Source: a virus
DNA length: 38,544 nucleotides
Reading direction: 5' to 3' (one strand)
Virus record (IMG/VR): IMGVR_UViG_3300017917_001353
Coordinates: 1 to 38,544 of that record
Under the pieces are notes generated by a model, which saw only the letters and a list, made by a program, of their open reading frames with translations, did not search any database and was not told where the DNA came from. Position 1 is the stretch's first letter, and each line of letters opens with the position of its first letter. Made by a program: the position numbers and the translations under genes. Positions 24,763 to 33,128 of the stretch are shown here, piece by piece.

Positions 24763-26141
24763 TTTATTCAACTTGGGTTAATTGTGCCCAAGGCCATCTT
24801 CCCGTTGCCAACGGAAATCATTTAACCGTAGCAAAATGGATAGAAAGTACGATAAATGAAACGGCTAATCCATTCAGCATCTACGATAGATTTTCAGAAT
24901 TAGAATCTACATTTCAAGTCAAGGACTCGGGAATAGTATACAGACATTCAAACCTGTATTATTATTTTAAAAAGCACTACGGCACTGAAAATATTATTTC
25001 ACATGACCGGATTGCCGACGACGATAGTTTATATTTTTATCCTTACGAAGTAGAAGGACAGAATATCAATTACTTCTATTCTGGATTTAAGTTTACCCAA
25101 GACGGACAGCAGATAGAATATAATTTTGTTGATTCATTACCTCCAGTAGTGCTAGAACATTTGCGATCCGGTAAATTAAAGATCTTAATAGCCAGTACGA
25201 CAGAACCAACATATGGTAAAGATACATTAGCCTATATTGAAAAAGGATTAAGTAGTATCGGGATTGATCCCTCGAACATATATGTGGCGTTCGGTAACAC
25301 GCTTACCAACTACTCGGGTAGATTAAAACAGGTAACTGCCCATGCTTCGCTGCAACAACAAGCAGAGATTGCAGACAAGTATCCTATAGAAAGAAGTTCT
25401 CTAGGTTACCCTTGCGACTATCCTCGTGTACACGAATTAGACAATACTAGGATTAGACCTAAGAGATTCCTGTGCTGGAATAGAACAATGAATAGACCTC
25501 ATAGGTTAGCCATTGCTTATATAGCACTCAAGTACGACCTATTAAGTGATAGTACGTTTAGTTTCATACACGGGGTATCTCGCCATCATATCGATGACCT
25601 GCGTTCTCTAATTGATGACTCGTACAATGACATCTTAATACTTGCGTCGAAGATAGTAAGCATGATCCCGTATGAAGTAGATACACAGGATCTAACACTA
25701 GATGGCAAGCAAGGCTTCCAAACAAACGAAAACAACAAGAAAGAATTTTATGCAGACTCTTATCTGCATATAACTTCGGAAACTTGCTTCGATGCACACG
25801 GTAGTCCATTTATGTCAGAGAAGACCTTCCGACCTATTTTAAACCTGCAACCGTTTATCTATATAGGAAACTATAAGGGACTTGAAGAACTACGACGGTT
25901 AGGATTTAAAACATTTGATGGTTATATAGATGAGAGTTACGATCTTGAACCTGATCCAAAAAAGAGATTTGCTATGATTACAGCAGAGATTCTACGCTTT
26001 GCAAAAATGTCAAAGGAAGAACTACACAATTGGTATCATTCAGTTACTGACATACTGATCTATAATCAACAACACTTCTTAACATTTAAAGATTTTAATC
26101 CATTACAGAATATATTTGAAGGGCACGATCATGGAGTTTAA
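24738..26141 (+). CDS. Putative glycosyltransferase-like protein, paralog 3, 467 aa
   Basis: Third member of the family: MSEKTFRPILNLQPFIYIGN, LRRLGFKTFDGYIDESYD, DPKKRFAMITAEILRF, LHNWYHSVTDILIYNQQ. It shares an N-terminal start (YKLVYSTWVNC, DRFSELESTF) with paralog 2 (VYSNWYTANG, DRLDDLETRF), so these two are a closer pair than paralog 1. It overlaps the previous gene by 25 nt and the next by 11 nt. Confidence 0.6.
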   Translation: MATSKYKLVYSTWVNCAQGHLPVANGNHLTVAKWIESTINETANPFSIYDRFSELESTFQVKDSGIVYRHSNLYYYFKKHYGTENIISHDRIADDDSLYFYPYEVEGQNINYFYSGFKFTQDGQQIEYNFVDSLPPVVLEHLRSGKLKILIASTTEPTYGKDTLAYIEKGLSSIGIDPSNIYVAFGNTLTNYSGRLKQVTAHASLQQQAEIADKYPIERSSLGYPCDYPRVHELDNTRIRPKRFLCWNRTMNRPHRLAIAYIALKYDLLSDSTFSFIHGVSRHHIDDLRSLIDDSYNDILILASKIVSMIPYEVDTQDLTLDGKQGFQTNENNKKEFYADSYLHITSETCFDAHGSPFMSEKTFRPILNLQPFIYIGNYKGLEELRRLGFKTFDGYIDESYDLEPDPKKRFAMITAEILRFAKMSKEELHNWYHSVTDILIYNQQHFLTFKDFNPLQNIFEGHDHGV

Positions 26142-27111
26142 AGACAAACGAGTTGTAATTACTGGCGCTAGTGGGCTAGTCGGATACCCTACTGTAGTTA
26201 AGTGCTTGGAAGAAGGCGCCAAAGAAGTTATTGCAGTTGATATTAAGATCAGCGACGAACTACATCAATTAAAGTCAAAGTATCCTATCGGTCAACTTAC
26301 CCTACGACAGTTAGATCTAACCTACTTCAACAACTGCGAAAGTCTCTTCTCAACCGAAGTGGATATTTGTTTACACCTTGCAGGTATCAAAGGCAGTCCT
26401 AGCCGTGCCGCAAAACAACCAGCAGACTATCTGTTTCCTATGATGATGTTTAATACTAACATGATCAAAGCAGCATTTGATGCAAAGGTTAAATGGTTTG
26501 TCTATACATCTTCGGTAGGTGTTTATCAGCCTGCAGATGTTATGGAAGAAGATACTGTTTGGTCTACAATGCCCAGCAAGAACGATTGGTATCCTGGATG
26601 GAGCAAGCGCATGGGCGAACTAGCAATAGAATCTTTACAGGTTCAACACGATTGGCATAAGTGGACAGTAATTCGCCCCGCCAATATTTACGGTGTTAAA
26701 GATAACTTTGCACAGGACGCAACAGTTATTGGTGCTAACGTATGGAAGGTGTTTAACACTGAAGGCGATGAAATTGTTTGTTGGGGGAACGGATCTGCCC
26801 GCAGGGATTTTGTATTCGGTGACGATGTTGCACAAGCCGTAATCGATTCAGTTAAGAAAGAAGTTAACGATGTTATTAACTTTGGCTGCGGAAAAGCAGT
26901 TACAATCAAGGAAACTATTGAAACAATAGTTGATCTATATCAAGAACAAACAGGCAAGACAAAAACTATTGTTTGGGACGAAACAAAGCCTAATGGTGAT
27001 ATGCTTCGTTGTCTAAGCTCTAAAAAGCAAAAGAAGTATGGAATACTACCTACTACAACTTTACGAGAAGGACTGCAAAAAGTTATTGCTGCCTACGGAA
27101 ATAAGAAATGA
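26131..27111 (+). CDS. NAD-dependent sugar epimerase/dehydratase (extended SDR), 326 aa
   Basis: Start set at ATG 26131, with AAGGG about 7 nt upstream; a more distant TTG is less likely. Rossmann motif ITGASGLVG (10-18), HLAGIKGS, SSVGVYQPAD, then GWSKRMGE with the active-site Lys, IRPANIYG and SARRDFVFGDDVAQAV. The usual Tyr four residues before the Lys reads Pro here, with a Tyr one residue further away (YPGWSK), so the catalytic base may be shifted. The reaction may be epimerisation, reduction or dehydration of a nucleotide sugar; it cannot be chosen from sequence alone. Confidence 0.82.
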   Translation: MEFKDKRVVITGASGLVGYPTVVKCLEEGAKEVIAVDIKISDELHQLKSKYPIGQLTLRQLDLTYFNNCESLFSTEVDICLHLAGIKGSPSRAAKQPADYLFPMMMFNTNMIKAAFDAKVKWFVYTSSVGVYQPADVMEEDTVWSTMPSKNDWYPGWSKRMGELAIESLQVQHDWHKWTVIRPANIYGVKDNFAQDATVIGANVWKVFNTEGDEIVCWGNGSARRDFVFGDDVAQAVIDSVKKEVNDVINFGCGKAVTIKETIETIVDLYQEQTGKTKTIVWDETKPNGDMLRCLSSKKQKKYGILPTTTLREGLQKVIAAYGNKK

Positions 27112-27812
27112 TTGACTACGATCAATATCACAACACAGGTTACGGAATCTACAACCTTGCTGATCTCCTTAGCAAGGAAGACCTTGCTGAGTTTGAACAA
27201 CTTGCAGAAAGCGCATGTTCTGTTCCTATCAACGACGACACCTTTAGATATGTTTGTTCTGTTGTAGGATTCCATAATGATCCAGAGTGGCCTTTTAAAA
27301 GCCCTGCAAGTGAAAGAGATCGCCTGTTGCAAAAAGCCAAAGATGCAGGAGTACACATTTCTCAAAGATGGTACGAGTCAAACTCGAACTCAAAATTAAT
27401 AGAAAATTTTAGACGAGTAGTTAATAAATTTTTACCTAACTTCTACCCAGAACTAAAGAACATTCATCATCAGGATGCTATATCTGCATACTTAGACGGC
27501 GATCATACTGAATTTCACAGGGATGGACAAAACCAAGGACGAACCTGTGTTGTATTACTTTACTTAACACATGAAGACCAGTATAATAGTTCTGGTGAAC
27601 TCGCAGTTATGGGCGACGAAGAAACAAAAGATATTGATCGGGCAATCAAGTGCCCGCCAGTTAGAGGCAAAGTGGCTTTGCTAGACTTTAACAACCATAA
27701 TCCGTTTCACGGAGTGTTGCCAGTAAAGGATAAGTTCGACAGACGATGCTATATCTCGTTTGTTTGGAACATAGATAGAATGCCTAACGATATTAGACCA
27801 AAGGGATATTAA
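27108..27812 (+). CDS. 2-oxoglutarate/Fe(II)-dependent oxygenase, 234 aa
   Basis: The double-stranded beta-helix core is complete: His137-x-Asp139 in TEFHRDGQ, distal His201 in NPFHGVLPV and the 2OG-binding Arg212/213 in DRRCYISFVWN. Fe(II), O2 and 2-oxoglutarate would hydroxylate a substrate. It is a different subfamily (2OG-FeII prolyl-hydroxylase-like) from the AspH-type protein at 1925-2638. It starts in an ATGA overlap with the epimerase. Location among sugar genes suggests a sugar or lipid substrate; no direct evidence. Confidence 0.82.
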   Translation: MIDYDQYHNTGYGIYNLADLLSKEDLAEFEQLAESACSVPINDDTFRYVCSVVGFHNDPEWPFKSPASERDRLLQKAKDAGVHISQRWYESNSNSKLIENFRRVVNKFLPNFYPELKNIHHQDAISAYLDGDHTEFHRDGQNQGRTCVVLLYLTHEDQYNSSGELAVMGDEETKDIDRAIKCPPVRGKVALLDFNNHNPFHGVLPVKDKFDRRCYISFVWNIDRMPNDIRPKGY

Positions 27813-28783
27813 TGAAAGACTTAAAGATTTTAATCACAGGGGGCTCTGGACTAGTAGGACAGAACCTAACAAACCGTTTAGTAGACGACGGTTACAGTAA
27901 CATTAGAGTACATATTCACACACGCCAGCCTAGAATTAAGCATGACATCGTTGAATATGTAACAGGAGATCTAACAACCTATAAGGATTGTTTAGCAGTT
28001 ACTAAGGATGTTGATATTGTAATTCATGCTGCCGCTAGTACCAGTAACGCAGTTGATACAGTACAAGATCCGTTAGCACATGTTACACCTAACGTTGCTA
28101 TGAACAACTTTCTAATCGACAGTGCTTACCGTAACAAGGTTAAGAAGTATATCTTCATTAGTAGCAATACAGTCTATCCTCCTAAGGGCGACGAACCGGT
28201 TGTAGAAACAGACTTCCTATTCGATGAGCCTTATCCTGTATATTTTCCTGTAGGATGGATGAAGCGTTATGCAGAAGTACAGTGTGAACTATATGCTAAG
28301 TATCTGCCTAATCCTATGACCACAGTGGTTATTCGTCCTGCTAACTTATACGGACCTCATGACAAATATGACTTTGCTAAGTGTCACGTGACTCCTGCAA
28401 CTATCCGTAAAGTTGCAGACAACATGAATCCTATCCCCGTATGGGGTGACGGTACTGAACTACGTGATCTATTGTACATCGATGACTTTGTTGAAGCACT
28501 TCAACTAGTGATCGAAAAGCAGGACTCTTACGATGTTTACAATATTGGAAGTAATGTTGTTTACTCAGTTAACGATGTATTGTTTACTATGAAACAACTT
28601 GTTGATAATAACAATCCTATTGAATATGTAAAAGGTAAGCCTAGCATGATTCCAACTAGAAGGATTGATTCTAACAAGATTAAAAACAATCTAGGTTGGA
28701 GTGCCAAAACGCCATTGCACGTAGGTCTACAAAAAGCACACGATTGGTACTTGGCAAACAAGGACGAATTTAATAAAGGCTAA
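27812..28783 (+). CDS. GDP-fucose synthase-like NAD-dependent epimerase/reductase, 323 aa
   Basis: Extended SDR: GGSGLVG at 10-16, VIHAAASTS, FISSNTVYPPKG, GWMKRYAE with Lys, then IRPANLYGPHDKYDFAKCHV and WGDGTELRDLLYIDD, RRIDSNKIKNNLGW. The NLYGPHDKYD...HV and R-x-D-x-x-K-x-x-x-LGW signatures are those of the GDP-L-fucose synthase branch. The Tyr of the usual YxxxK is replaced (V at that position). It begins directly after the stop of the oxygenase (TAATG). It may convert a 4-keto-6-deoxy hexose to its 4-hydroxy epimer; the precise sugar is unknown. Confidence 0.8.
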   Translation: MKDLKILITGGSGLVGQNLTNRLVDDGYSNIRVHIHTRQPRIKHDIVEYVTGDLTTYKDCLAVTKDVDIVIHAAASTSNAVDTVQDPLAHVTPNVAMNNFLIDSAYRNKVKKYIFISSNTVYPPKGDEPVVETDFLFDEPYPVYFPVGWMKRYAEVQCELYAKYLPNPMTTVVIRPANLYGPHDKYDFAKCHVTPATIRKVADNMNPIPVWGDGTELRDLLYIDDFVEALQLVIEKQDSYDVYNIGSNVVYSVNDVLFTMKQLVDNNNPIEYVKGKPSMIPTRRIDSNKIKNNLGWSAKTPLHVGLQKAHDWYLANKDEFNKG

Positions 28784-28785
28784 AG

Positions 28786-29718
28786 ATGAATAAGGTTTTG
28801 ATTACAGGTGGCGCAGGCTATTTAGGATCTGTGTTAACAGGATTCCTGCTAAACTCTTTCGAAGTTACAGTATATGATAACCTAATGTACAAGCAGACTT
28901 CTCTACTGCATGTGTTCAGAGCGGGCTTTAAATTTATTAAGGGCGATGTTAGAGACAAAGAAAGATTGCAGGCTCTAGTAAAAGAGCATGACATTATCAT
29001 TCCTCTAGCAGCAATAGTAGGAATGCCTGCCTGTAAGGATAATCCGCAGTTAGCCGTTGATGTTAACTATCAGCACATTGTTGATATTGTTGATGTACTG
29101 CGACCTGATCAAAAACTTATCATTCCTAATACTAACAGTCAGTACGGATCTAGTGATCAAATCATAACAGAAGAAAGCCCGTTCAATCCTCTAAGCCTGT
29201 ACGCTAAAACTAAGTGCGATGCAGAAGACTACGTTCTTAAAAATGGTAACGGTGTTGTCTTGAGACTAGCAACAGTGTTTGGTGTAAGTCCTAGAATGCG
29301 ACAGGATCTATTAGTTAATGACTTTGTCTATAAGGCAATGACAGACGGATACCTTGTACTGTTTGAGCCACATTTCAAACGTAACTATATTCACATCGGT
29401 GATATTGCTCGAGTATTTGGACACATGATACAGGAATACAATACTTGTCGTGGGCAGGTATTTAACGTGGGACTGAGTAATGCGAATCTATCCAAATTAG
29501 AGCTTGCTGAGAAAATTAAAGAGTACATACCAAACTTGGTAATCAAGACTGACGATTATAAGCAGGACTTCGACAAACGTAACTACATTGTTTCTAACGA
29601 AAAAATAGAAAGCAAAGGGTTCAAACCGATGTTTAGCCTTGACTACGGTATCAAACAGTTGATCAACGCTTATCCGTTGATAATAACTAACAACAACAGG
29701 AGTTTTACAAACCTATGA
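28786..29718 (+). CDS. NAD-dependent sugar epimerase/dehydratase (extended SDR), 310 aa
   Basis: GGAGYLG at 8-14, IIPLAAIVGMP, NTNSQYGSS (Ser of the catalytic triad), then SLYAKTKCDAE with canonical Tyr-x3-Lys, RLATVFG and RNYIHIGDIARVF. Of the three epimerases this is the only one with a fully standard YxxxK. The neighbour overlap is ATGA at 29715. Activity and substrate cannot be set; UDP-glucose 4-epimerase-type and dehydratase-type family members share these motifs. Confidence 0.85.
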   Translation: MNKVLITGGAGYLGSVLTGFLLNSFEVTVYDNLMYKQTSLLHVFRAGFKFIKGDVRDKERLQALVKEHDIIIPLAAIVGMPACKDNPQLAVDVNYQHIVDIVDVLRPDQKLIIPNTNSQYGSSDQIITEESPFNPLSLYAKTKCDAEDYVLKNGNGVVLRLATVFGVSPRMRQDLLVNDFVYKAMTDGYLVLFEPHFKRNYIHIGDIARVFGHMIQEYNTCRGQVFNVGLSNANLSKLELAEKIKEYIPNLVIKTDDYKQDFDKRNYIVSNEKIESKGFKPMFSLDYGIKQLINAYPLIITNNNRSFTNL

Positions 29719-30149
29719 GCGAACGAAGATATCAGCACACACTAGGCGATCTTATTGATCGTTTAAGTATTGTGCAATTAAAAGAAGTGTTTATCCCTGA
29801 ACACAAAGCAGAATATAGTCAAGAAATTGCAGACATTGTACATGACATACAGGTCATACTAAACGATACGAATGCAAAAATTACAGCAGAAACTATTCGT
29901 GCTATTGTAGTTGTTAGTCAAATGAATTTACATATTTGGCACAACGAATCCGCTTATCGTCGAGGTATGAAGGAAGGTGACCTAGCGTTAACACATGGCC
30001 TCAACGGAATTCGAAATACAGGAAAGAACAAGATTCAAGAAATTGTCGGAGGCCGATTAGATTACAAAGTTGATTGCCTAGCAGCGGATTTTAAGGACTG
30101 GGAAATTAGTTGGACTAACAAAGATGAAGATAAGAGCGGACAAACCTAA
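29715..30149 (+). CDS. Unknown protein, possibly DUF4254-like, 144 aa
   Basis: Helical protein: HTLGDLIDRLSIVQLKE, FIPEHKAEYSQEIADIV, then VVVSQMNLHIWHNESAYRRG and RNTGKNKIQEIVGGR. The LIDRLSIxQLKE plus NLHIWHNE pattern loosely recalls DUF4254 proteins of glycan gene clusters; I am not sure of this. No catalytic residues are known for that family. It overlaps the next gene by 26 nt. Confidence 0.55.
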   Translation: MSERRYQHTLGDLIDRLSIVQLKEVFIPEHKAEYSQEIADIVHDIQVILNDTNAKITAETIRAIVVVSQMNLHIWHNESAYRRGMKEGDLALTHGLNGIRNTGKNKIQEIVGGRLDYKVDCLAADFKDWEISWTNKDEDKSGQT

Positions 30150-31026
30150 GACTAAGGCAATGGTGTTTGCTGGTTGTAGTTTTACTTGGGGACAAGGTCT
30201 TTGGTATTACTCTAACATCGATTCTCTCCAAGAGGACGGTAACTATGGTTATAATGCAGCCATGCACGGAGTAGTACATCATGCCTTTAGAGAAAAATGG
30301 CGTTGGCCTACAATAGTAGCCGACCACTTTAATACTGTGCCTATTACACACTATGAGAATGGTGGTGCTAACGATCAGATAGTAGAGTTCTGGAAAGGAT
30401 CATTTAGTCATCCTCGTCCTTACAAAGTGCGTTCATTTAATGAAATAAACAAAACCTGTTTAACAACACCGATACATGAAGGTGAAGTTTCGCATTTTGT
30501 ATTTCAATTTACACAGTGGTGGCGTTCTTACTTTACAATTACAACTAATACAGGCGAAACATTAACTAAGTCGGTGCAGGAACTAAGTCATCCAACTGGA
30601 CCTTTCAAGCAATACTGGGAAGATTGGTTTGAGAATAGATGTGATCTGCAGGGAAATTTTAATAGTCCTAAGATGGGTGTGCTACACGAAACGATCATGA
30701 GACGAGATGTAGAGACTGTGAAGTCGTTCTTACAAACTCTAGAAGGCAAAGGAATAAAGACTTCGATATGGTGTTGGCCTTTTGAATTGATTCAATTCAT
30801 CGAAAGTGATCCCTGGCTTAAAGAACGATTCATTACCTTTGACTATAAAGGAAAGAATTGGAAATGCCTCGAACAGTTATTGGCAGACAATAAACAAGAT
30901 GGACTCACTTTAGAAACTGACACAGAATACTTCGAAGTTCCTCCTGCAGATCAACATCCTAGTCTAAAGTGTCATAGATTAATTGCTGATACTGTTATTA
31001 AACACATAGAAAGACAAAATGGCTAA
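30124..31026 (+). CDS. SGNH-like hydrolase, 300 aa (paralog of 31714-32589)
   Basis: Block I MVFAGCSFTWGQGLWYYS (Ser after GC), block III-like HYENGGANDQIVEFW, and C-terminal DQHPSLKCHRLIAD with the Asp-x-His pair and a following His. Start at ATG 30124 gives a 12-residue basic leader; the paralog at 31714 has a leader of the same length before the same MVFAGCSF block, which supports this choice over the internal Met. It contains the segment SDPWLKERFITFDYKG, almost identical in the paralog. Substrate unknown; acyl ester chemistry on a sugar is inferred from the family. Confidence 0.68.
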   Translation: MKIRADKPKTKAMVFAGCSFTWGQGLWYYSNIDSLQEDGNYGYNAAMHGVVHHAFREKWRWPTIVADHFNTVPITHYENGGANDQIVEFWKGSFSHPRPYKVRSFNEINKTCLTTPIHEGEVSHFVFQFTQWWRSYFTITTNTGETLTKSVQELSHPTGPFKQYWEDWFENRCDLQGNFNSPKMGVLHETIMRRDVETVKSFLQTLEGKGIKTSIWCWPFELIQFIESDPWLKERFITFDYKGKNWKCLEQLLADNKQDGLTLETDTEYFEVPPADQHPSLKCHRLIADTVIKHIERQNG

Positions 31027-31717
31027 TATACTAATTTTAGGTGACACCTGGGGAATAGTTCCCTGCCACTCTTGGTCTCACAACAGAGGCATTACTGAAT
31101 GGTTTGAATACCAGTTCCTTAAGAAAGGACACCCTACGTTTAATAAAGCCTGGGGCGGAAACCAAAACATTTATCAATTAACACAGGCTGAAGTTTTCAT
31201 GAACGCAGTCAAAGGTACGCAGTTTGAAATTGATTTAGTTATCTGGTTCCATACTGAACTAGTTAGAGACCTTATACCCCCTGAGACTAAGTTATTTGAA
31301 ACAATGGATTTTGATTCTGTTATAGACATAACGGCAGAGCGGATGTACAATTATGTGTCTGATCTAAAGAAACAATTTCCTAACACCAAGTGGGCTATCC
31401 TCGGAGGTCATGCACCTTTACGTGCAACTAAGAAACATTTGTTAGATTGGGCAGAGTTTAGGATAGATAACCTACGTGCTAAGATAGCAGGAGTTGATAT
31501 ACCTGAGAGTCAAGCGTTTGAATTCCTAGAGCAGGGCAAGGGGTCTTTATGGGACTGGCCTGCTATATCTAACGAGATTATTGACCGAGAACTAAAAATT
31601 AAAGAGCAGATAATTGCAGCAACAAAGGATACTCAGAAATTCTATAATGGAAAGCACCCAGCAATGTTGCCTTTAAAATCTCTAGCATTTGAAATTATGG
31701 AGCACTTTAATCTATGA
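31019..31717 (+). CDS. SGNH-like hydrolase, diverged, 232 aa
   Basis: Same fold type, but block I reads ILILGDTWGIV, a GDS-like motif with Thr in place of Ser. Then KAWGGNQNIYQLTQ (block III Gly/Asn), LVIWFHTEL and C-terminal NGKHPAMLPLKSLAFEI with a candidate catalytic His. The Ser-to-Thr change means catalysis needs testing. It lies between the two close paralogs 30124 and 31714 and overlaps both (8 nt and ATGA). Confidence 0.55.
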   Translation: MANILILGDTWGIVPCHSWSHNRGITEWFEYQFLKKGHPTFNKAWGGNQNIYQLTQAEVFMNAVKGTQFEIDLVIWFHTELVRDLIPPETKLFETMDFDSVIDITAERMYNYVSDLKKQFPNTKWAILGGHAPLRATKKHLLDWAEFRIDNLRAKIAGVDIPESQAFEFLEQGKGSLWDWPAISNEIIDRELKIKEQIIAATKDTQKFYNGKHPAMLPLKSLAFEIMEHFNL

Positions 31718-32589
31718 AAAGCAAACCGGATAGCCGTGTAATCAAAGGCATGGTTTTTGCAGGCTGTAGTTTTACTTGGGGACAAGGGTTATACTACTAC
31801 AGTAACCTGAGCACCCTAGGCGAGCCGTTACCAGACCATTACGATAAAAATTTAGTCAAGCATTCCCACATTAAGTTTAAAGAAAGTGTACGCTATCCTA
31901 GGCTTGTAGCAAATCATTTCAATACCTACGAATTTGTACACCCAGAGAACGGCGGGTCTAATCAGGGAGCAGTACATTGGTGGGAGAATGTTTTTACAAA
32001 CAAAGATCCTAATGCTTGGTACGGTGGCCACACTATTCCAAAGGTAGAATATTCAGATGTGTCGCATGTTGTATTTCAATTAACACAGTGGCAGCGTGAT
32101 AACTTTGAAATGATCTTAGAAGGAGATCCCGAAAAGCACAACATACCGTTCCATTGTACGCATCAAGAACAGTATAGAGATAAGTTCTTTAAATGGCTAG
32201 AAGTGCAGAAACTAAGTTTAGGTACATGGATTCAGCAGTACATTCAGGGCGGACTAGATAATGTAAAGAGGTTCCTGCAGGACTGCGAAGCACACGGCGT
32301 AAAAACTCTATTGTTTACTTGGCCTAGCGAATACCTTCCCTACATTGAAAAGGATCCTTGGCTCAAAGAACGGTTTATTACCTTTGACTATAAGGGTATT
32401 AACTATAAGAGTATTGAAGATCTCATGAGCCCAGGTACCATGCAGAATAAAGGATACAATCCTGAGCTAACCATTAAGTGGGACGAAACAGAGTTTGTCG
32501 AGACTCCAAAGGATCACCACCCTAGTTTAACATGCCATCAAGTAATGGCCGAAAACGTTATTAAAAGAATTGAAAGAGATATGCAATGA
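31714..32589 (+). CDS. SGNH-like hydrolase, 291 aa (paralog of 30124-31026)
   Basis: MVFAGCSFTWGQGLYYYS, PENGGSNQGAVHWW, a QWQRDNF block and DHHPSLTCHQVMAEN correspond one for one to the 30124 protein; the central KDPWLKERFITFDYKG is nearly identical. This is duplication within the operon, with the diverged SGNH gene in between. ATGA overlap at both ends. Confidence 0.68.
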   Translation: MKSKPDSRVIKGMVFAGCSFTWGQGLYYYSNLSTLGEPLPDHYDKNLVKHSHIKFKESVRYPRLVANHFNTYEFVHPENGGSNQGAVHWWENVFTNKDPNAWYGGHTIPKVEYSDVSHVVFQLTQWQRDNFEMILEGDPEKHNIPFHCTHQEQYRDKFFKWLEVQKLSLGTWIQQYIQGGLDNVKRFLQDCEAHGVKTLLFTWPSEYLPYIEKDPWLKERFITFDYKGINYKSIEDLMSPGTMQNKGYNPELTIKWDETEFVETPKDHHPSLTCHQVMAENVIKRIERDMQ

Positions 32590-33128
32590 GCGGACCTCAA
32601 CTTAGTCCTTACAAGGATGCACTAACTGAAGCAATGACTTTCTTAGGAGAGCAGGATAATACAGTGTTCATAGGACAGCAGATTGTTTATGCAGGCAATC
32701 CAATGAGTACTACGCTAGGCAACGTATCTAAAGATAAGATGGTAGAACTGCCTGTAATGGAAGAAACACAAATGGGCATGACTCTAGGCATTGCAATGAC
32801 AGGAAAAACTGTTATCACATTCTACCCTCGTTGGGATTTTATTGTGCTGGCTGTTAATCAACTTGTTAACCATATAGACAAGTATGAACTAATGACTGGC
32901 AAACGTGCAAACATCTTAATCCGTTTGGGAAAAGGCAGCGACAAGCCGCTTGATCCCGGACATCAACATAAGGGCAACTACCTTGACGAGTTCAGGTCGA
33001 TGTGCCCTAACATTAAATTTCATGATCTAAAAGATACAGCACATATTCTCAAAACCTACAAGGATGCATATCATACCGGTGGTGTTCATGTTCTTGTAGA
33101 GTATCCAGAACTATACTACGTACAATGA
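32586..33128 (+). CDS. Thiamine-diphosphate enzyme E1 beta-like subunit (pyrimidine domain only), 180 aa
   Basis: Matches the Pyr domain of transketolase / 2-oxoacid dehydrogenase E1 beta: DALTEAMTFLGEQD, then ELPVMEETQMGMTLGIAM with the cofactor-activating Glu (Glu59) in the place of the E1 beta P-I-T-E, and NQLVNHIDKYELMTG. The transketolase C-terminal domain is missing (about 180 versus about 325 residues in a full beta chain). The alpha-like partner is at 22826-23452. A compact alpha2beta2-type enzyme built from two split domains is likely; the substrate may be a 2-oxo acid or sugar. Confidence 0.78.
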   Translation: MSGPQLSPYKDALTEAMTFLGEQDNTVFIGQQIVYAGNPMSTTLGNVSKDKMVELPVMEETQMGMTLGIAMTGKTVITFYPRWDFIVLAVNQLVNHIDKYELMTGKRANILIRLGKGSDKPLDPGHQHKGNYLDEFRSMCPNIKFHDLKDTAHILKTYKDAYHTGGVHVLVEYPELYYVQ

